Positions 8,544-16,493 of a DNA stretch of 64,000 nucleotides are shown one piece after another. The DNA is from Pedobacter sp. Hv1. GTDB taxonomy: Bacteria > Bacteroidota > Bacteroidia > Sphingobacteriales > Sphingobacteriaceae. The notes below the pieces were generated by a model that saw only the letters and a list, made by a program, of their open reading frames with translations, was not told the DNA's origin and did no database searches. Made by a program: the position numbers and the translations under genes. Location: assembly GCF_001412215.1 (NCBI RefSeq), contig NZ_LLWP01000012.1:184851-248850 (forward strand), in the 5' to 3' direction. The stretch's first letter is position 1. Every line of letters starts with the position of its first letter.

Positions 8544-9392
8544 TCAATTTACTTGTCGTGCCAACTTGGGGTTAACCCCTTTATACTTTTTGTACATCTT
8601 GTTAAAATGGCTTGCGTCTGTAAAACCTAATTTCATTGCAATCTCGTTAATGTTCTGACGTCCATTTTTGAGCAGTTGTTCTGCAGACTTTAATTTGGTT
8701 TGGATAATGTGCTGTTGAATGGCAATTTGGCTATGTTTTTTAACATAGATGCTAATGTAATTGGCCGACATGGCAAAATGTGCTGCAATGTTTTCGATCC
8801 GCATTTTTTCAGCATCTAAGGCATGTAACCTAATGTAACCCAAAATTTGGGTCAGTTTATCGAGTTCGGTGTTACTTGGGCATTGATCGCCGTATTGTGT
8901 GGTAGAGTGGCTTCTGGCCACCATCATCATTACTGCTCCAAAGAGTTCTAATACTACTTCTCTACTGTAAGCGCAGGTTTTGGCAAACTCGGTCAATAAA
9001 ATTTGTAAGAGCTGATGAAGATGTGTTTTGTCTGCAGCATCTGTAACCAAACTGCCATTAATTGATGAGGGATTTTGCAACAAGGTTTTGATCACTTCCA
9101 TCCACTTGGCTGTTTTTCCACCTTCCAGTTTTTCAATAAAAAGTTGTTCGTTAAACTTAACAAAAATGAAATCGGTATGCTGTTCAATCTCAAAGTAATG
9201 GGCATCTTCTGGTCGCAACAAAAGTACGTCGCCTGCTTGGTAGTTAAACGACATCTCATTTAATATGTGCTTACCACAACCCTTTTCTATAAAAATGAAC
9301 TCGTAAAAATTATGATTATGGGTCGGAAATTCCCATCGATCAAGTGTTAACCTAAATACATTTAAAGAATGGTAACTGTTGAAACGTTTCAT
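8544..9392 (-). CDS. AraC-family transcriptional regulator with cupin sensor
   Basis: About 282 residues from the ATG at 9392. An in-frame TTG 33 bases upstream is unlikely because a -7 promoter box lies there. Residues 1-140 form a cupin-type ligand-binding domain (H-N-H-N-F-Y-E-F-I-F-I-E-K-G, then G-D-V-L-L-L-R-P-E-D-A-H). The C-terminal 100 residues carry the two HTH motifs (F-A-M-S-A-N-Y-I-S and I-N-E-I-A-M-K-L-G-F-T-D-A-S-H-F). It is divergent from the dehydrogenase gene with 131 bases between the starts, and likely controls that gene and itself. Confidence 0.88.
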   Translation of the reverse strand: MKRFNSYHSLNVFRLTLDRWEFPTHNHNFYEFIFIEKGCGKHILNEMSFNYQAGDVLLLRPEDAHYFEIEQHTDFIFVKFNEQLFIEKLEGGKTAKWMEVIKTLLQNPSSINGSLVTDAADKTHLHQLLQILLTEFAKTCAYSREVVLELFGAVMMMVARSHSTTQYGDQCPSNTELDKLTQILGYIRLHALDAEKMRIENIAAHFAMSANYISIYVKKHSQIAIQQHIIQTKLKSAEQLLKNGRQNINEIAMKLGFTDASHFNKMYKKYKGVNPKLARQVN

Positions 9393-9414
9393 GATAAGGT
9401 GCAATAAATTTTTA

Positions 9415-9422
9415 CAAAAATA
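9415..9422 (-). promoter_or_regulatory. -7 box of the AraC gene
   Basis: Read on the minus strand this is TATTTTTG, a perfect TAnnTTTG, 22 bases before the AraC ATG. No clear -33 TTTG was found. Confidence 0.5.
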
Positions 9423-9459
9423 CAATGAAAATCTACAATCATATTCATGTGTTTACAAA

Positions 9460-9467
9460 TATCTTTG
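9460..9467 (+). promoter_or_regulatory. -7 box of the dehydrogenase gene
   Basis: TATCTTTG, a perfect TAnnTTTG, about 57 bases before the preferred ATG at 9524. Its position inside the longer open frame is the main argument against the upstream ATG at 9425. Confidence 0.5.
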
Positions 9468-9523
9468 TATGGTTAAGAAGAACGATCTTACAAGAGTTAA
9501 TTTACAATATTAAAATCGATAGA

Positions 9524-10534
9524 ATGAAAGCAATAGGATTTAACACCTCGTTACCCATTACAGCCGAAAATAGTTTTATAGCGTTTGAAACTGCAGAACC
9601 AGTGGCAAATGGAAGAAACCTACTGGTGAAAATTACGGCAATAGCTGTAAACCCTGTCGATTTTAAAGTACGTCAGAACAGTGCAAAAGACATCACATTA
9701 GAAACGCCAAAGATTATTGGCTGGGATGCTGTAGGAACCGTAGCCGCTGTTGGCGATGAGGTAAGCTTGTTTAAGGTAGGCGATGAGGTATATTATGCAG
9801 GAGATATCAACAAGCAGGGATGTAATGCAGAATATCAATTGGTAGATGAACGTATTGTAGGCAAAAAGCCCAAAAACTTAAGTATTGAAGAAGCGGCCGC
9901 AATGCCCCTAACTGTGCTTACTGCTTGGGAGATTTTGTTTGATCGTTTACGGATCAATGAAAAGGATAAAGGTAAAACGATATTGATGATTGGTGGTGCA
10001 GGTGGTGTAGGTTCTATTGCCATACAAGTGGCTAAAAAAATAGCAGGCCTAACCGTAATTGCTACAGCTAGTCGCCCTGAAACCATTGCATGGTGCAAAG
10101 CACAAGGAGCAGACTATGTATTAAACCATAAAGACTTGGTAAACGAGGTACGTCAAGCAGGTTTTCAGTATGTAGATTTTATTTTAGATTTTGTAGATGC
10201 CAACTTCTATTGGGATGCCATGGCCGAACTGATTAAACCACAAGGACACATGGCTTCAATTACAGGTTCTGCTGCGCCAGTAGCCTTAAATAAGCTCAAA
10301 AACAAGAGTGCAACCTTCTCTTGGGAGTTCATGTACACCCGATCTAGCTTTGAAACCGATGACATGATTGAACAACACCATATTCTTAATCAAGTTGCTG
10401 ATCTTTTAGACCAAGGTGTGCTAAAAACAACATTGAAAGAAGTATTGATCGGATTGTCTGTTGATAATTTAAAAAAAGCACACCAACAATTAGAAAATGG
10501 TACTACCATTGGCAAGATTGTAATTAAGTATTAA
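9524..10534 (+). CDS. Zinc-type alcohol dehydrogenase / quinone oxidoreductase family protein
   Basis: About 336 residues starting M-K-A-I-G-F-N-T. The frame is open from an ATG at 9425, but the extra 33 residues do not resemble the family and overlap the promoter box. The N-terminal GroES-like domain (A-V-N-P-V-D-F-K-V near residue 48) is followed by the Rossmann dinucleotide motif G-G-A-G-G-V-G-S near residue 155. No cluster of structural zinc cysteines is seen, so it belongs with zinc-free NADPH:quinone / enoyl reductases. The divergent AraC gene suggests induction by a small molecule, possibly a quinone or aldehyde. Confidence 0.88.
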   Translation: MKAIGFNTSLPITAENSFIAFETAEPVANGRNLLVKITAIAVNPVDFKVRQNSAKDITLETPKIIGWDAVGTVAAVGDEVSLFKVGDEVYYAGDINKQGCNAEYQLVDERIVGKKPKNLSIEEAAAMPLTVLTAWEILFDRLRINEKDKGKTILMIGGAGGVGSIAIQVAKKIAGLTVIATASRPETIAWCKAQGADYVLNHKDLVNEVRQAGFQYVDFILDFVDANFYWDAMAELIKPQGHMASITGSAAPVALNKLKNKSATFSWEFMYTRSSFETDDMIEQHHILNQVADLLDQGVLKTTLKEVLIGLSVDNLKKAHQQLENGTTIGKIVIKY

Positions 10535-10579
10535 CAAAATTGGTTGAGTGTTTTAGCTAGAATGCTTGCGATAAATTAA

Positions 10580-11149
10580 TTATTCGATAGGTGTATCCTT
10601 CTTCATTTCGTTAATCACCTTGAGCTCTTTTTTGATTTGAACAGTAATAAGTACAATTAAAAAAAGAAAGACTAGGATAGAAGAAATAATGATATAATTG
10701 TAAAGGCCAGTAGATACATGGAGCTTAAAAATGGGAAGCATGATGATAAAGCCAATTACATAACTGGTAAATGAAAGAGGGGTTAACCAATAATGAATAA
10801 CCAATCTTGATTTGTAATAGGCCATTATCTTTTCATTGAACGCTTTAACTTGAAGTGTGGGTGCCAAACTATTGAGTTTGGTTTGAGAAAAGAACTCTAC
10901 AACAACCCTAAACAATAGGCTACCGACCATCAATGACATTCCTAAACTGAGCTGTGCATTTTTAAAGCCAGAAATGTAGATGAAGAAACAGATCAGAATA
11001 ATCACCGTGACGATAAGCACGATCTGACCATAGCGCTGTTTCCTTTTAAGGTAAAGGCTGTTTTTAATGATGTTTTTATAACCATTTTTTGGTAATTCAG
11101 GAATGTTCCTTTGTACCCATTCAGATTTGATATCGTTAAAGTCGTTCAT
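10580..11149 (-). CDS. Four-helix membrane protein, likely partner of the ECF sigma factor
   Basis: 189 residues, no recognised family. A charged N-terminal part (1-35, with W-V-Q-R-N-I-P-E) precedes four membrane segments at about 43-60, 66-85, 120-140 and 148-168. Its start overlaps the sigma factor gene by 14 bases, the place where an anti-sigma factor normally sits. It lacks FecR-like or zinc (ZAS, H-x3-C-x2-C) motifs. A cytoplasmic N-terminal segment that binds sigma is an inference from position and topology only. Confidence 0.65.
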   Translation of the reverse strand: MNDFNDIKSEWVQRNIPELPKNGYKNIIKNSLYLKRKQRYGQIVLIVTVIILICFFIYISGFKNAQLSLGMSLMVGSLLFRVVVEFFSQTKLNSLAPTLQVKAFNEKIMAYYKSRLVIHYWLTPLSFTSYVIGFIIMLPIFKLHVSTGLYNYIIISSILVFLFLIVLITVQIKKELKVINEMKKDTPIE

Positions 11150-11621
11150 TTTTTACACATTTAGATAATTGGTTCTTGATCCGATGCAGTCTAATTCTTA
11201 ACGCTTCATAAGAGATCCCGATGATATTCGAAATCTCTTTTTGAGGCATATCTTGCAGTTCCAATAGAATAATACTTTTATTAACTGCCGATAACTGATT
11301 GATGCAGGCATACATGTTTTGGTAACGTCTTTCATTAGAGAATTTTTCTTCCCCAATTTCGTCTACTACATCTACTTTTAATGGCAAAGGCTTTTTCTTC
11401 CTTAATTGTTGAAAACAGGTATTTACAGCAATCCGATAGATCCATGTAGATATGCTGGCCTCGTTTCTGAACATCTTGAGGTTCTGCCAAACCTTGATAA
11501 AAACTTCTTGGGTCAGGTCTCTTGCCATGTCTTCATCACCATTTACATAGCCCAAGCAAAGACCGATCACCTTATGGTAATTCTCCTCATATATGGTCTC
11601 AAATTCTTGTTCGGGGATCAT
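11136..11621 (-). CDS. ECF-type RNA polymerase sigma-70 factor
   Basis: 161 residues. Region 2 is clear (A-R-D-L-T-Q-E-V-F-I-K-V-W then T-W-I-Y-R-I-A-V-N-T), and so is region 4 (L-Q-D-M-P-Q-K-E-I-S-N-I-I-G-I-S-Y-E-A-L-R, split by the fold into its HTH). It redirects RNA polymerase to a small regulon. Its ATG overlaps the stop of the upstream alpha/beta hydrolase gene (ATGA), and the membrane-protein gene overlaps its end, so all three are translationally coupled. Confidence 0.92.
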   Translation of the reverse strand: MIPEQEFETIYEENYHKVIGLCLGYVNGDEDMARDLTQEVFIKVWQNLKMFRNEASISTWIYRIAVNTCFQQLRKKKPLPLKVDVVDEIGEEKFSNERRYQNMYACINQLSAVNKSIILLELQDMPQKEISNIIGISYEALRIRLHRIKNQLSKCVKNERL

Positions 11622-12460
11622 TTAATTTGAAGTTCAGATTTGATCGTTTTTAAAAACCATTCAGGTTGATCATACATGATAAAATGACCAGCGTTTTCAG
11701 CGAAATTTAAGGTATAGTTCTTCAAATTTTTATACTGTCCTTTATAATTAGTTTCTACAACAGACTTTCCGTAAGGTTGGGTAGCTGCCAAAATACTTAC
11801 TGGAATAACGATGTTTGAAAGTTTGTCTCTAAGGTCTAACTTCAACAGATCTACATATCCATAAACGAATGTTTTCCTATCGCTCATGATCATCCAATCG
11901 CGTAATTGTTGATGCACGGCTTTATTCAAGCTCATCGATTGGGCCATTTGTTCGGTCATTTTCTTAAAGTCTTGATCATTCATTGCAAGCATTTGTTTGT
12001 TATAAGGGCTGTCGTAAACCATGTTCTCGCTTTTGTAATTGGGTATCATCAATACCCCCATTGCTGGTAATGCATCAATAATAATCAACTTAGAGAATGT
12101 TTTCGGCTCATCTGCCGCCAACCATAAACCCAATACCCCACCCAAACTATGCCCAATAAGTATAGGATTTTTTAAATGATTGGTTTGAACATACCTACTT
12201 ATAGCGTCCTTAATTTTTGGAAGCCAAGGAAATGATATGGGAGCCACTTTACCAAAACCAGCAAAGGTGAAAGTATGCACTTGATAATGCGCAGAAAGAT
12301 CTTTAACTATTCCATTAAAAACTTCGCCAGTATTGGCAAATCCCGGGAATAATAACACAGGTTTGCCTTTTCCAGTAACGGTTACTTCAAATTCTTGCGC
12401 CCTCACTTTTGTAATTAAAAGGAGAAAAAATATACAGGTAAAAATTTTAATTGTTTTCAT
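11618..12460 (-). CDS. Secreted alpha/beta hydrolase heading the sigma-factor operon
   Basis: 280 residues with signal peptide (M-K-T-I-K-I-F-T-C ... K-V-R-A-Q). The alpha/beta hydrolase fold is shown by L-L-F-P-G-F-A (oxyanion region, residue 36 on), the nucleophile elbow G-H-S-L-G-G near residue 103, and a late G-H-F near 258 that would give the catalytic His. It is the first gene of a hydrolase - sigma - membrane protein operon; having an exported enzyme rather than a sensor in first place is unusual. Substrate unknown. Confidence 0.85.
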   Translation of the reverse strand: MKTIKIFTCIFFLLLITKVRAQEFEVTVTGKGKPVLLFPGFANTGEVFNGIVKDLSAHYQVHTFTFAGFGKVAPISFPWLPKIKDAISRYVQTNHLKNPILIGHSLGGVLGLWLAADEPKTFSKLIIIDALPAMGVLMIPNYKSENMVYDSPYNKQMLAMNDQDFKKMTEQMAQSMSLNKAVHQQLRDWMIMSDRKTFVYGYVDLLKLDLRDKLSNIVIPVSILAATQPYGKSVVETNYKGQYKNLKNYTLNFAENAGHFIMYDQPEWFLKTIKSELQIK

Positions 12461-12525
12461 ATTCTTTTTTTTTCGCCTTTAGATACATTCATAAAAAAAT
12501 GTTACCTATTATTTTTTGATTTTTT

Positions 12526-12542
12526 TTGCAACAACGTTGCAA
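12526..12542. promoter_or_regulatory. Inverted repeat in the divergent promoter region
   Basis: TTGCAAC-AAC-GTTGCAA: two perfect 7-base arms with a 3-base spacer, between the hydrolase-sigma operon and the gene at 12604. It has the shape of a dimeric repressor site; a promoter for either side was not firmly identified. Confidence 0.4.
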
Positions 12543-12603
12543 CCAAAATAGAACATTGATCGTCTTGTTTAAAACAACATCAATTTCTTAAAAAAACAAC
12601 ACT

Positions 12604-13179
12604 ATGAAAAATCTTTTGAAACATGTTTACTCGATCGGATTTATGCTGCTTTTTATTTCTTCCATTCAAAAAGCAAATGCACAAGACACTACACAAGTGG
12701 CTAAACCCATCCAAAGCTTAAATAAAATTAAACTGGCCCTGTTGGGGATTTTCTACGAGCGTGAGCAGCTTGTATCTACTTCTACAACAGTTTATGGAGG
12801 TATTGGTCTGGGTTCAGGGATTTCTTATTCCTATAACAATTGGGCTGGCAGTAAATGGGCCTTTAGCATGAGCCCTTCTGCTTATGTAGGCTTTAGGAAT
12901 TACTATAAATTAGAGCAAAGGGCCAAAAAAGGCCGTGAAACAAGAAACAACTCAACTAACTTTTTTGGTGCTGAGATTGGAGGTTCAACCAAGGCGATCA
13001 TCGAAAAAAATACCCGTCAAAAGGGTGGTATGGGCTTAGCGGCATTTTGGGGAATTCAGCGAAGCTTAGGCCGGAAAGTCAATTTTGAACTTCAACTGGG
13101 CCCTATGCTGACCACTGATTTTGATGAAGTGAAATTACAGCCAATTTCTGGAAGAATTGGGTTTAGTTATATCCTTTAA
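12604..13179 (+). CDS. Exported beta-rich protein, probably outer-membrane barrel
   Basis: 191 residues; signal peptide up to K-A-N-A-Q (residue 27). The rest alternates Gly/aromatic and polar residues (Y-G-G-I-G-L-G-S-G-I-S-Y, then S-M-S-P-S-A-Y-V-G-F) and ends in G-R-I-G-F-S-Y-I-L, a typical barrel end strand. No named family recognised. Divergent from the sigma-factor operon, with an inverted repeat between them. Confidence 0.65.
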   Translation: MKNLLKHVYSIGFMLLFISSIQKANAQDTTQVAKPIQSLNKIKLALLGIFYEREQLVSTSTTVYGGIGLGSGISYSYNNWAGSKWAFSMSPSAYVGFRNYYKLEQRAKKGRETRNNSTNFFGAEIGGSTKAIIEKNTRQKGGMGLAAFWGIQRSLGRKVNFELQLGPMLTTDFDEVKLQPISGRIGFSYIL

Positions 13180-13190
13180 CAATTTTGCCT

Positions 13191-13226
13191 AAACCCATGG
13201 TTTGTGTCTACGCAAACTATGGGTTT
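13191..13226 (+). terminator. Terminator of the 12604 gene
   Basis: A 14-bp stem with one G-T pair (AAACCCATGGTTTG / CAAACTATGGGTTT) around an 8-base loop, followed by a short T/A tract. It ends about 20 bases before the ABC-F promoter box. Confidence 0.7.
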
Positions 13227-13247
13227 TACGCAAAACAAAATTTTTCT

Positions 13248-13255
13248 TATTTTTG
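13248..13255 (+). promoter_or_regulatory. -7 box of the ABC-F gene
   Basis: TATTTTTG, a perfect TAnnTTTG. Transcription should start near 13261, leaving a leader of about 105 bases before the ABC-F ATG. Confidence 0.6.
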
Positions 13256-13279
13256 CATTCGTAAACAAAACCACCAACC

Positions 13280-13285
13280 ATGTAG
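13280..13285 (+). promoter_or_regulatory. Start-stop mini-ORF (ATG-TAG) in the ABC-F leader
   Basis: An ATG followed directly by TAG, about 20 bases from the predicted transcript 5' end and 4 bases before the left arm of the helix that hides the ABC-F start codon. A ribosome held at this ATG would cover the left arm. A drug-sensing attenuator is inferred. Confidence 0.45.
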
Positions 13286-13289
13286 GATC

Positions 13290-13365
13290 TGATTTCTTTC
13301 GGTAAAAATAAATAGGGCCAGCTTGCTGAGTTCCCTATCATTATTCACACTTAAAAAAGAAATCA
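13290..13365 (+). promoter_or_regulatory. Leader RNA helix sequestering the ABC-F start codon
   Basis: TGATTTCTTT (13290-13299) is fully complementary to AAAGAAATCA (13356-13365), whose last base is the A of the ABC-F ATG. Enclosed between the arms is a second hairpin with outer stem ATAGGG (13312-13317) and CCCTAT (13333-13338). This is the layout of a translation attenuator; no poly-T stretch suggests transcription termination instead. Confidence 0.5.
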
Positions 13366-14963
13366 TGTTAATTCTTCAAGATATTACTTATCTGCATCCC
13401 AATAAAGATGCATTGTTTACTTCGTTAAACTTAGTGGTTAATCCACACGATAAAATTGCACTTATTGGTGCCAATGGTGTTGGAAAATCTACCCTTTTAA
13501 AAATATTATCAGGCCAACTGTGCCCTTTAACCGGAGTTGTAAAAGCAAAGTCGAAAGCATATGTAGTACCGCAACTTTTTGGACAGTTTAATGGCTTTAC
13601 CATTGCACAAGCCTTACAGGTTGACGATAAGCTCCAGGCATTGACCGAAATTTTAGCTGGAAATGCGACTCTCGAAAATATGGAATTGCTTGATGACGAT
13701 TGGACCATTGAAGAGCGTTGCAAAGAAGCCATGGCCCATTGGGGCTTAGCAGCATTGGATTTAAACCAACAGCTAAGCACCCTAAGTGGAGGGCAAAAAA
13801 CCAGGGTTTTCTTAACAGGAATGGTCATTCATCAGCCCGAACTTGTTTTGTTAGACGAACCTACCAACCATTTGGATGATTGGAGTAGAAACAAGCTTTA
13901 TGCCTATATTCAATCTACCAAACAAACATTGGTAGTGGTAAGTCACGATCGCACACTACTCAACCTGTTGGCTAGTGTATACGAGCTGAACAAAAATGGG
14001 ATCACAGTGTATGGCGGTAATTACGATTTTTATCTACTCCAAAAAACGATCAAACAAGAGGCCTTGAACCAAGAGTTCAAAAGCAAAGAAAAAACACTTC
14101 GTAAGGCCAAAGAAACTGAAAGGGAAGCTTTAGAGCGGCAGCAAAAATTAGATTCGCGTGGTAAAAAGAAGCAAGAGAAAGCGGGAATGCCCACCATTGT
14201 AATGAATAGTTTGAGAAACAGTGCAGAACGGAGTACCTCGAAAATGAAAGGAGTACATGCAGAAAAAGTTGGCAATTTGACACAAGAACTGAGTAGGTTG
14301 CGCAGTGCCTTACCCGATAAAGATCAAATGAAATTGGATTTGGTCTATACTCGCTTGTTTAGGGGGAAGCCATTGGTTACAGCAAAGGGTATTAATTTTG
14401 GCTATGAGGATAAATTGCTTTGGAAACAACCACTTAATTTTCAGCTTACCAGTGGACAACGGATTGCGATCAAAGGCTTAAATGGATCGGGTAAAACCAC
14501 ATTGATCAAAATGATATTGGGTAAAATTGAGCCACGGTTTGGCACAATGGAGCGAACGGCAATCCATGCACTTTATATCGACCAAGATTATTCATTGATT
14601 GATGACCAACTAACGGTATATGAACTGGCACAAAAATACAATACAGGGACTTTACAAGAACATGAGATCAAGATCAGACTAAGCCGTTTTCTATTCAACA
14701 GCTCATGTTGGGATAAGCCTTGCGCAGCCCTAAGTGGGGGCGAGAAGATGCGTTTAATGTTGTGTACTTTGACTATGCAACAACAAGCTCCAGAGCTGAT
14801 GGTATTGGACGAGCCTACTAATAACCTAGATCTGCAGAACATAGAAATTTTAACAGCGGCCATTAACGAATATCAGGGAACACTTGTTGTAGTGACACAT
14901 GATGCTCATTTTCTCGAACAGATCAATGTAGCAGATGCAATTGTAACAATAAGAGATAATTAA
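13365..14963 (+). CDS. ABC-F family ATPase, probable ribosome-protection or translation factor
   Basis: About 532 residues from the ATG at 13365 (an in-frame TTG at 13323 lies inside the leader hairpins). Two ABC domains with no membrane segments: Walker A G-A-N-G-V-G-K-S-T (35-43), signature L-S-G-G-Q (140-144), Walker B L-V-L-L-D-E-P-T-N (161-169), then a charged linker of about 120 residues, then the second G-L-N-G-S-G-K-T-T, L-S-G-G-E and V-L-D-E-P-T-N. This is the ABC-F layout; the linker would reach the ribosomal P-site tRNA or drug site. Which subfamily, and whether it protects against antibiotics, cannot be decided from sequence alone. The structured leader favours a drug-inducible role. 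Confidence 0.92.
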   Translation: MLILQDITYLHPNKDALFTSLNLVVNPHDKIALIGANGVGKSTLLKILSGQLCPLTGVVKAKSKAYVVPQLFGQFNGFTIAQALQVDDKLQALTEILAGNATLENMELLDDDWTIEERCKEAMAHWGLAALDLNQQLSTLSGGQKTRVFLTGMVIHQPELVLLDEPTNHLDDWSRNKLYAYIQSTKQTLVVVSHDRTLLNLLASVYELNKNGITVYGGNYDFYLLQKTIKQEALNQEFKSKEKTLRKAKETEREALERQQKLDSRGKKKQEKAGMPTIVMNSLRNSAERSTSKMKGVHAEKVGNLTQELSRLRSALPDKDQMKLDLVYTRLFRGKPLVTAKGINFGYEDKLLWKQPLNFQLTSGQRIAIKGLNGSGKTTLIKMILGKIEPRFGTMERTAIHALYIDQDYSLIDDQLTVYELAQKYNTGTLQEHEIKIRLSRFLFNSSCWDKPCAALSGGEKMRLMLCTLTMQQQAPELMVLDEPTNNLDLQNIEILTAAINEYQGTLVVVTHDAHFLEQINVADAIVTIRDN

Positions 14964-15024
14964 GGCCTAAAATTGATTGGTTTTTACACCTGTTTTTTTC
15001 TGTTTTATACCGAACTTTGATGGT

Positions 15025-15537
15025 ATGGTAACGTTAAAAGAAATACAGGAAGCAAGCACAATAGCAATACAACAACTGGCGAATAACCCGCTTATTGCCC
15101 AAAATCTTAAAGATGTATTTCCACACCCTTATGCTTTGGCTAATGCAGAAGAATTTATGGCCTTGGCCAAACAAGGGGTGTTGGGTCATGTTTTTGGCAT
15201 TTTTGTAGATGAAACCTTTATTGGGGTGTGTAGGGTTGTACCACATGGAGATATTTACCGCAATAATGCAGAAATAGGTTATTGGATTGGCGAACCTTAT
15301 TGGGGAAAAGGTTATGCAACCCAAACGGTACAGCTTTTAACTGACTTTGCTTTTAACGAGCTACAAGTTTTAAGGGTTTTTGCAGGGGTTTTTAGTCCCA
15401 ATAAAGCCTCTATGCGAGTATTAGAAAAAGCAGGTTATACATTAGAGGCAGTCTTAAAATCGGCCATTGTTAAAAATGAAGTGATTTTAGACGAACATTT
15501 GTATCGGATATTCAATCCAAACCATCAAAAACTATAA
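15025..15537 (+). CDS. GNAT family N-acetyltransferase (RimJ/RimL-like)
   Basis: About 170 residues from the ATG at 15025; an in-frame TTG upstream at 14977 gives a hydrophobic extension unlike the family. The acetyl-CoA pyrophosphate-binding loop is visible in W-G-K-G-Y-A-T-Q-T, preceded by the A-E-I-G-Y-W-I-G strand typical of the RimJ/RimL type, and the late N-K-A-S-M-R-V-L-E-K-A-G-Y helix. It transfers an acetyl group to an amine. The next gene starts 2 bases after its stop, so it is the first gene of a three-gene operon. Confidence 0.88.
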   Translation: MVTLKEIQEASTIAIQQLANNPLIAQNLKDVFPHPYALANAEEFMALAKQGVLGHVFGIFVDETFIGVCRVVPHGDIYRNNAEIGYWIGEPYWGKGYATQTVQLLTDFAFNELQVLRVFAGVFSPNKASMRVLEKAGYTLEAVLKSAIVKNEVILDEHLYRIFNPNHQKL

Positions 15538-15539
15538 CC

Positions 15540-16493
15540 ATGAGTACAAACATCGCCGAACATATTGCCAGCAAGATGGGTTATCCCCAATTAATGGAGC
15601 TGTTGGGAGAAGAGTTGAGCGGAACAGCACTTAATTCGTTGTTGTTGGCTGTGTTTAACCAGCGTATGGCCACACAGGCACCTACCAGCTTATTGAAACA
15701 ATATGCTCAAAATAGATTAGTTAAGCCCGCTGCGGTTAATGTATTGCGTTTAAAGACACAAGAACTCGCTACACTACAGTTTTTCTGTAGCCAACGTTTC
15801 GAACCTATAGAACTTTCTCCTGTTGCACAGTTAGGCACCTGTTCGGTTTTTGGCATTACCAATCAACAAAAAGTCCTTACTGCTTTAAGAAATAGTGAAG
15901 TTCAGGCCGATGCAACCAACAGCCTTGCCTTACATTATGCCTTTTTAAAGAAAAACAATGTGAAGATGTTTGGTACCCATAGATTTGCTACCGTAAATAG
16001 GCTCTTGCGTACCCCTTTAACCGAAATAGAAGGGCATACTCCACATTTTTCTATTGGTTGTTTGGTAACTGCAGGGGTAGATACAGGGAGTTTTGAATTT
16101 GAAAAATTAGCCCTTTACGAGCATCTTTCTACACATGCGCAATTGCTAAAGAACATTTATCAGTGTAAAGAAGTGAGTTTCTCTATCATCCCATTAAACT
16201 TGGATGGCAATGGAGAGCGCATGTTGGAGTTTTGCTTAGCTCATTTGAAAGCACAAATGCCAGGATTTGAGATTAGCGTTAAAGCCAATAATCCAACCCA
16301 AAATTATTATCAGGGCCTTCAGGTCAAAACGCATATACAGATAAATGGTGCCCAAATTGATATTGGCGATGGTGGTTTTGTAGATTGGAGCCAACAATTA
16401 TTAGGGAATAAAAAAGAAAGGATGTTTACCAGTGCCATTGGTATTCAATATCTGCATGTTTTACTTGGAGACCTATGGAAACAGGAAGGGTAG
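15540..16493 (+). CDS. Conserved protein of unknown function
   Basis: 317 residues, cytoplasmic, no membrane segment. I recall similar proteins of about 300-350 residues in actinobacteria and Bacteroidota, sharing a block like L-S-P-V-A-Q-L-G-T-C-S-V-F-G followed by a conserved A-D-A-T-N-S-L-A-L (near residues 96-128), but I know no function. The block and the final G-D-G-G-F-V-D-W-S loosely recall class II aminoacyl-tRNA synthetase-like folds (HisZ type), which is only a guess. It lies between an acetyltransferase and an AraC regulator with which it overlaps. Confidence 0.7.
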   Translation: MSTNIAEHIASKMGYPQLMELLGEELSGTALNSLLLAVFNQRMATQAPTSLLKQYAQNRLVKPAAVNVLRLKTQELATLQFFCSQRFEPIELSPVAQLGTCSVFGITNQQKVLTALRNSEVQADATNSLALHYAFLKKNNVKMFGTHRFATVNRLLRTPLTEIEGHTPHFSIGCLVTAGVDTGSFEFEKLALYEHLSTHAQLLKNIYQCKEVSFSIIPLNLDGNGERMLEFCLAHLKAQMPGFEISVKANNPTQNYYQGLQVKTHIQINGAQIDIGDGGFVDWSQQLLGNKKERMFTSAIGIQYLHVLLGDLWKQEG

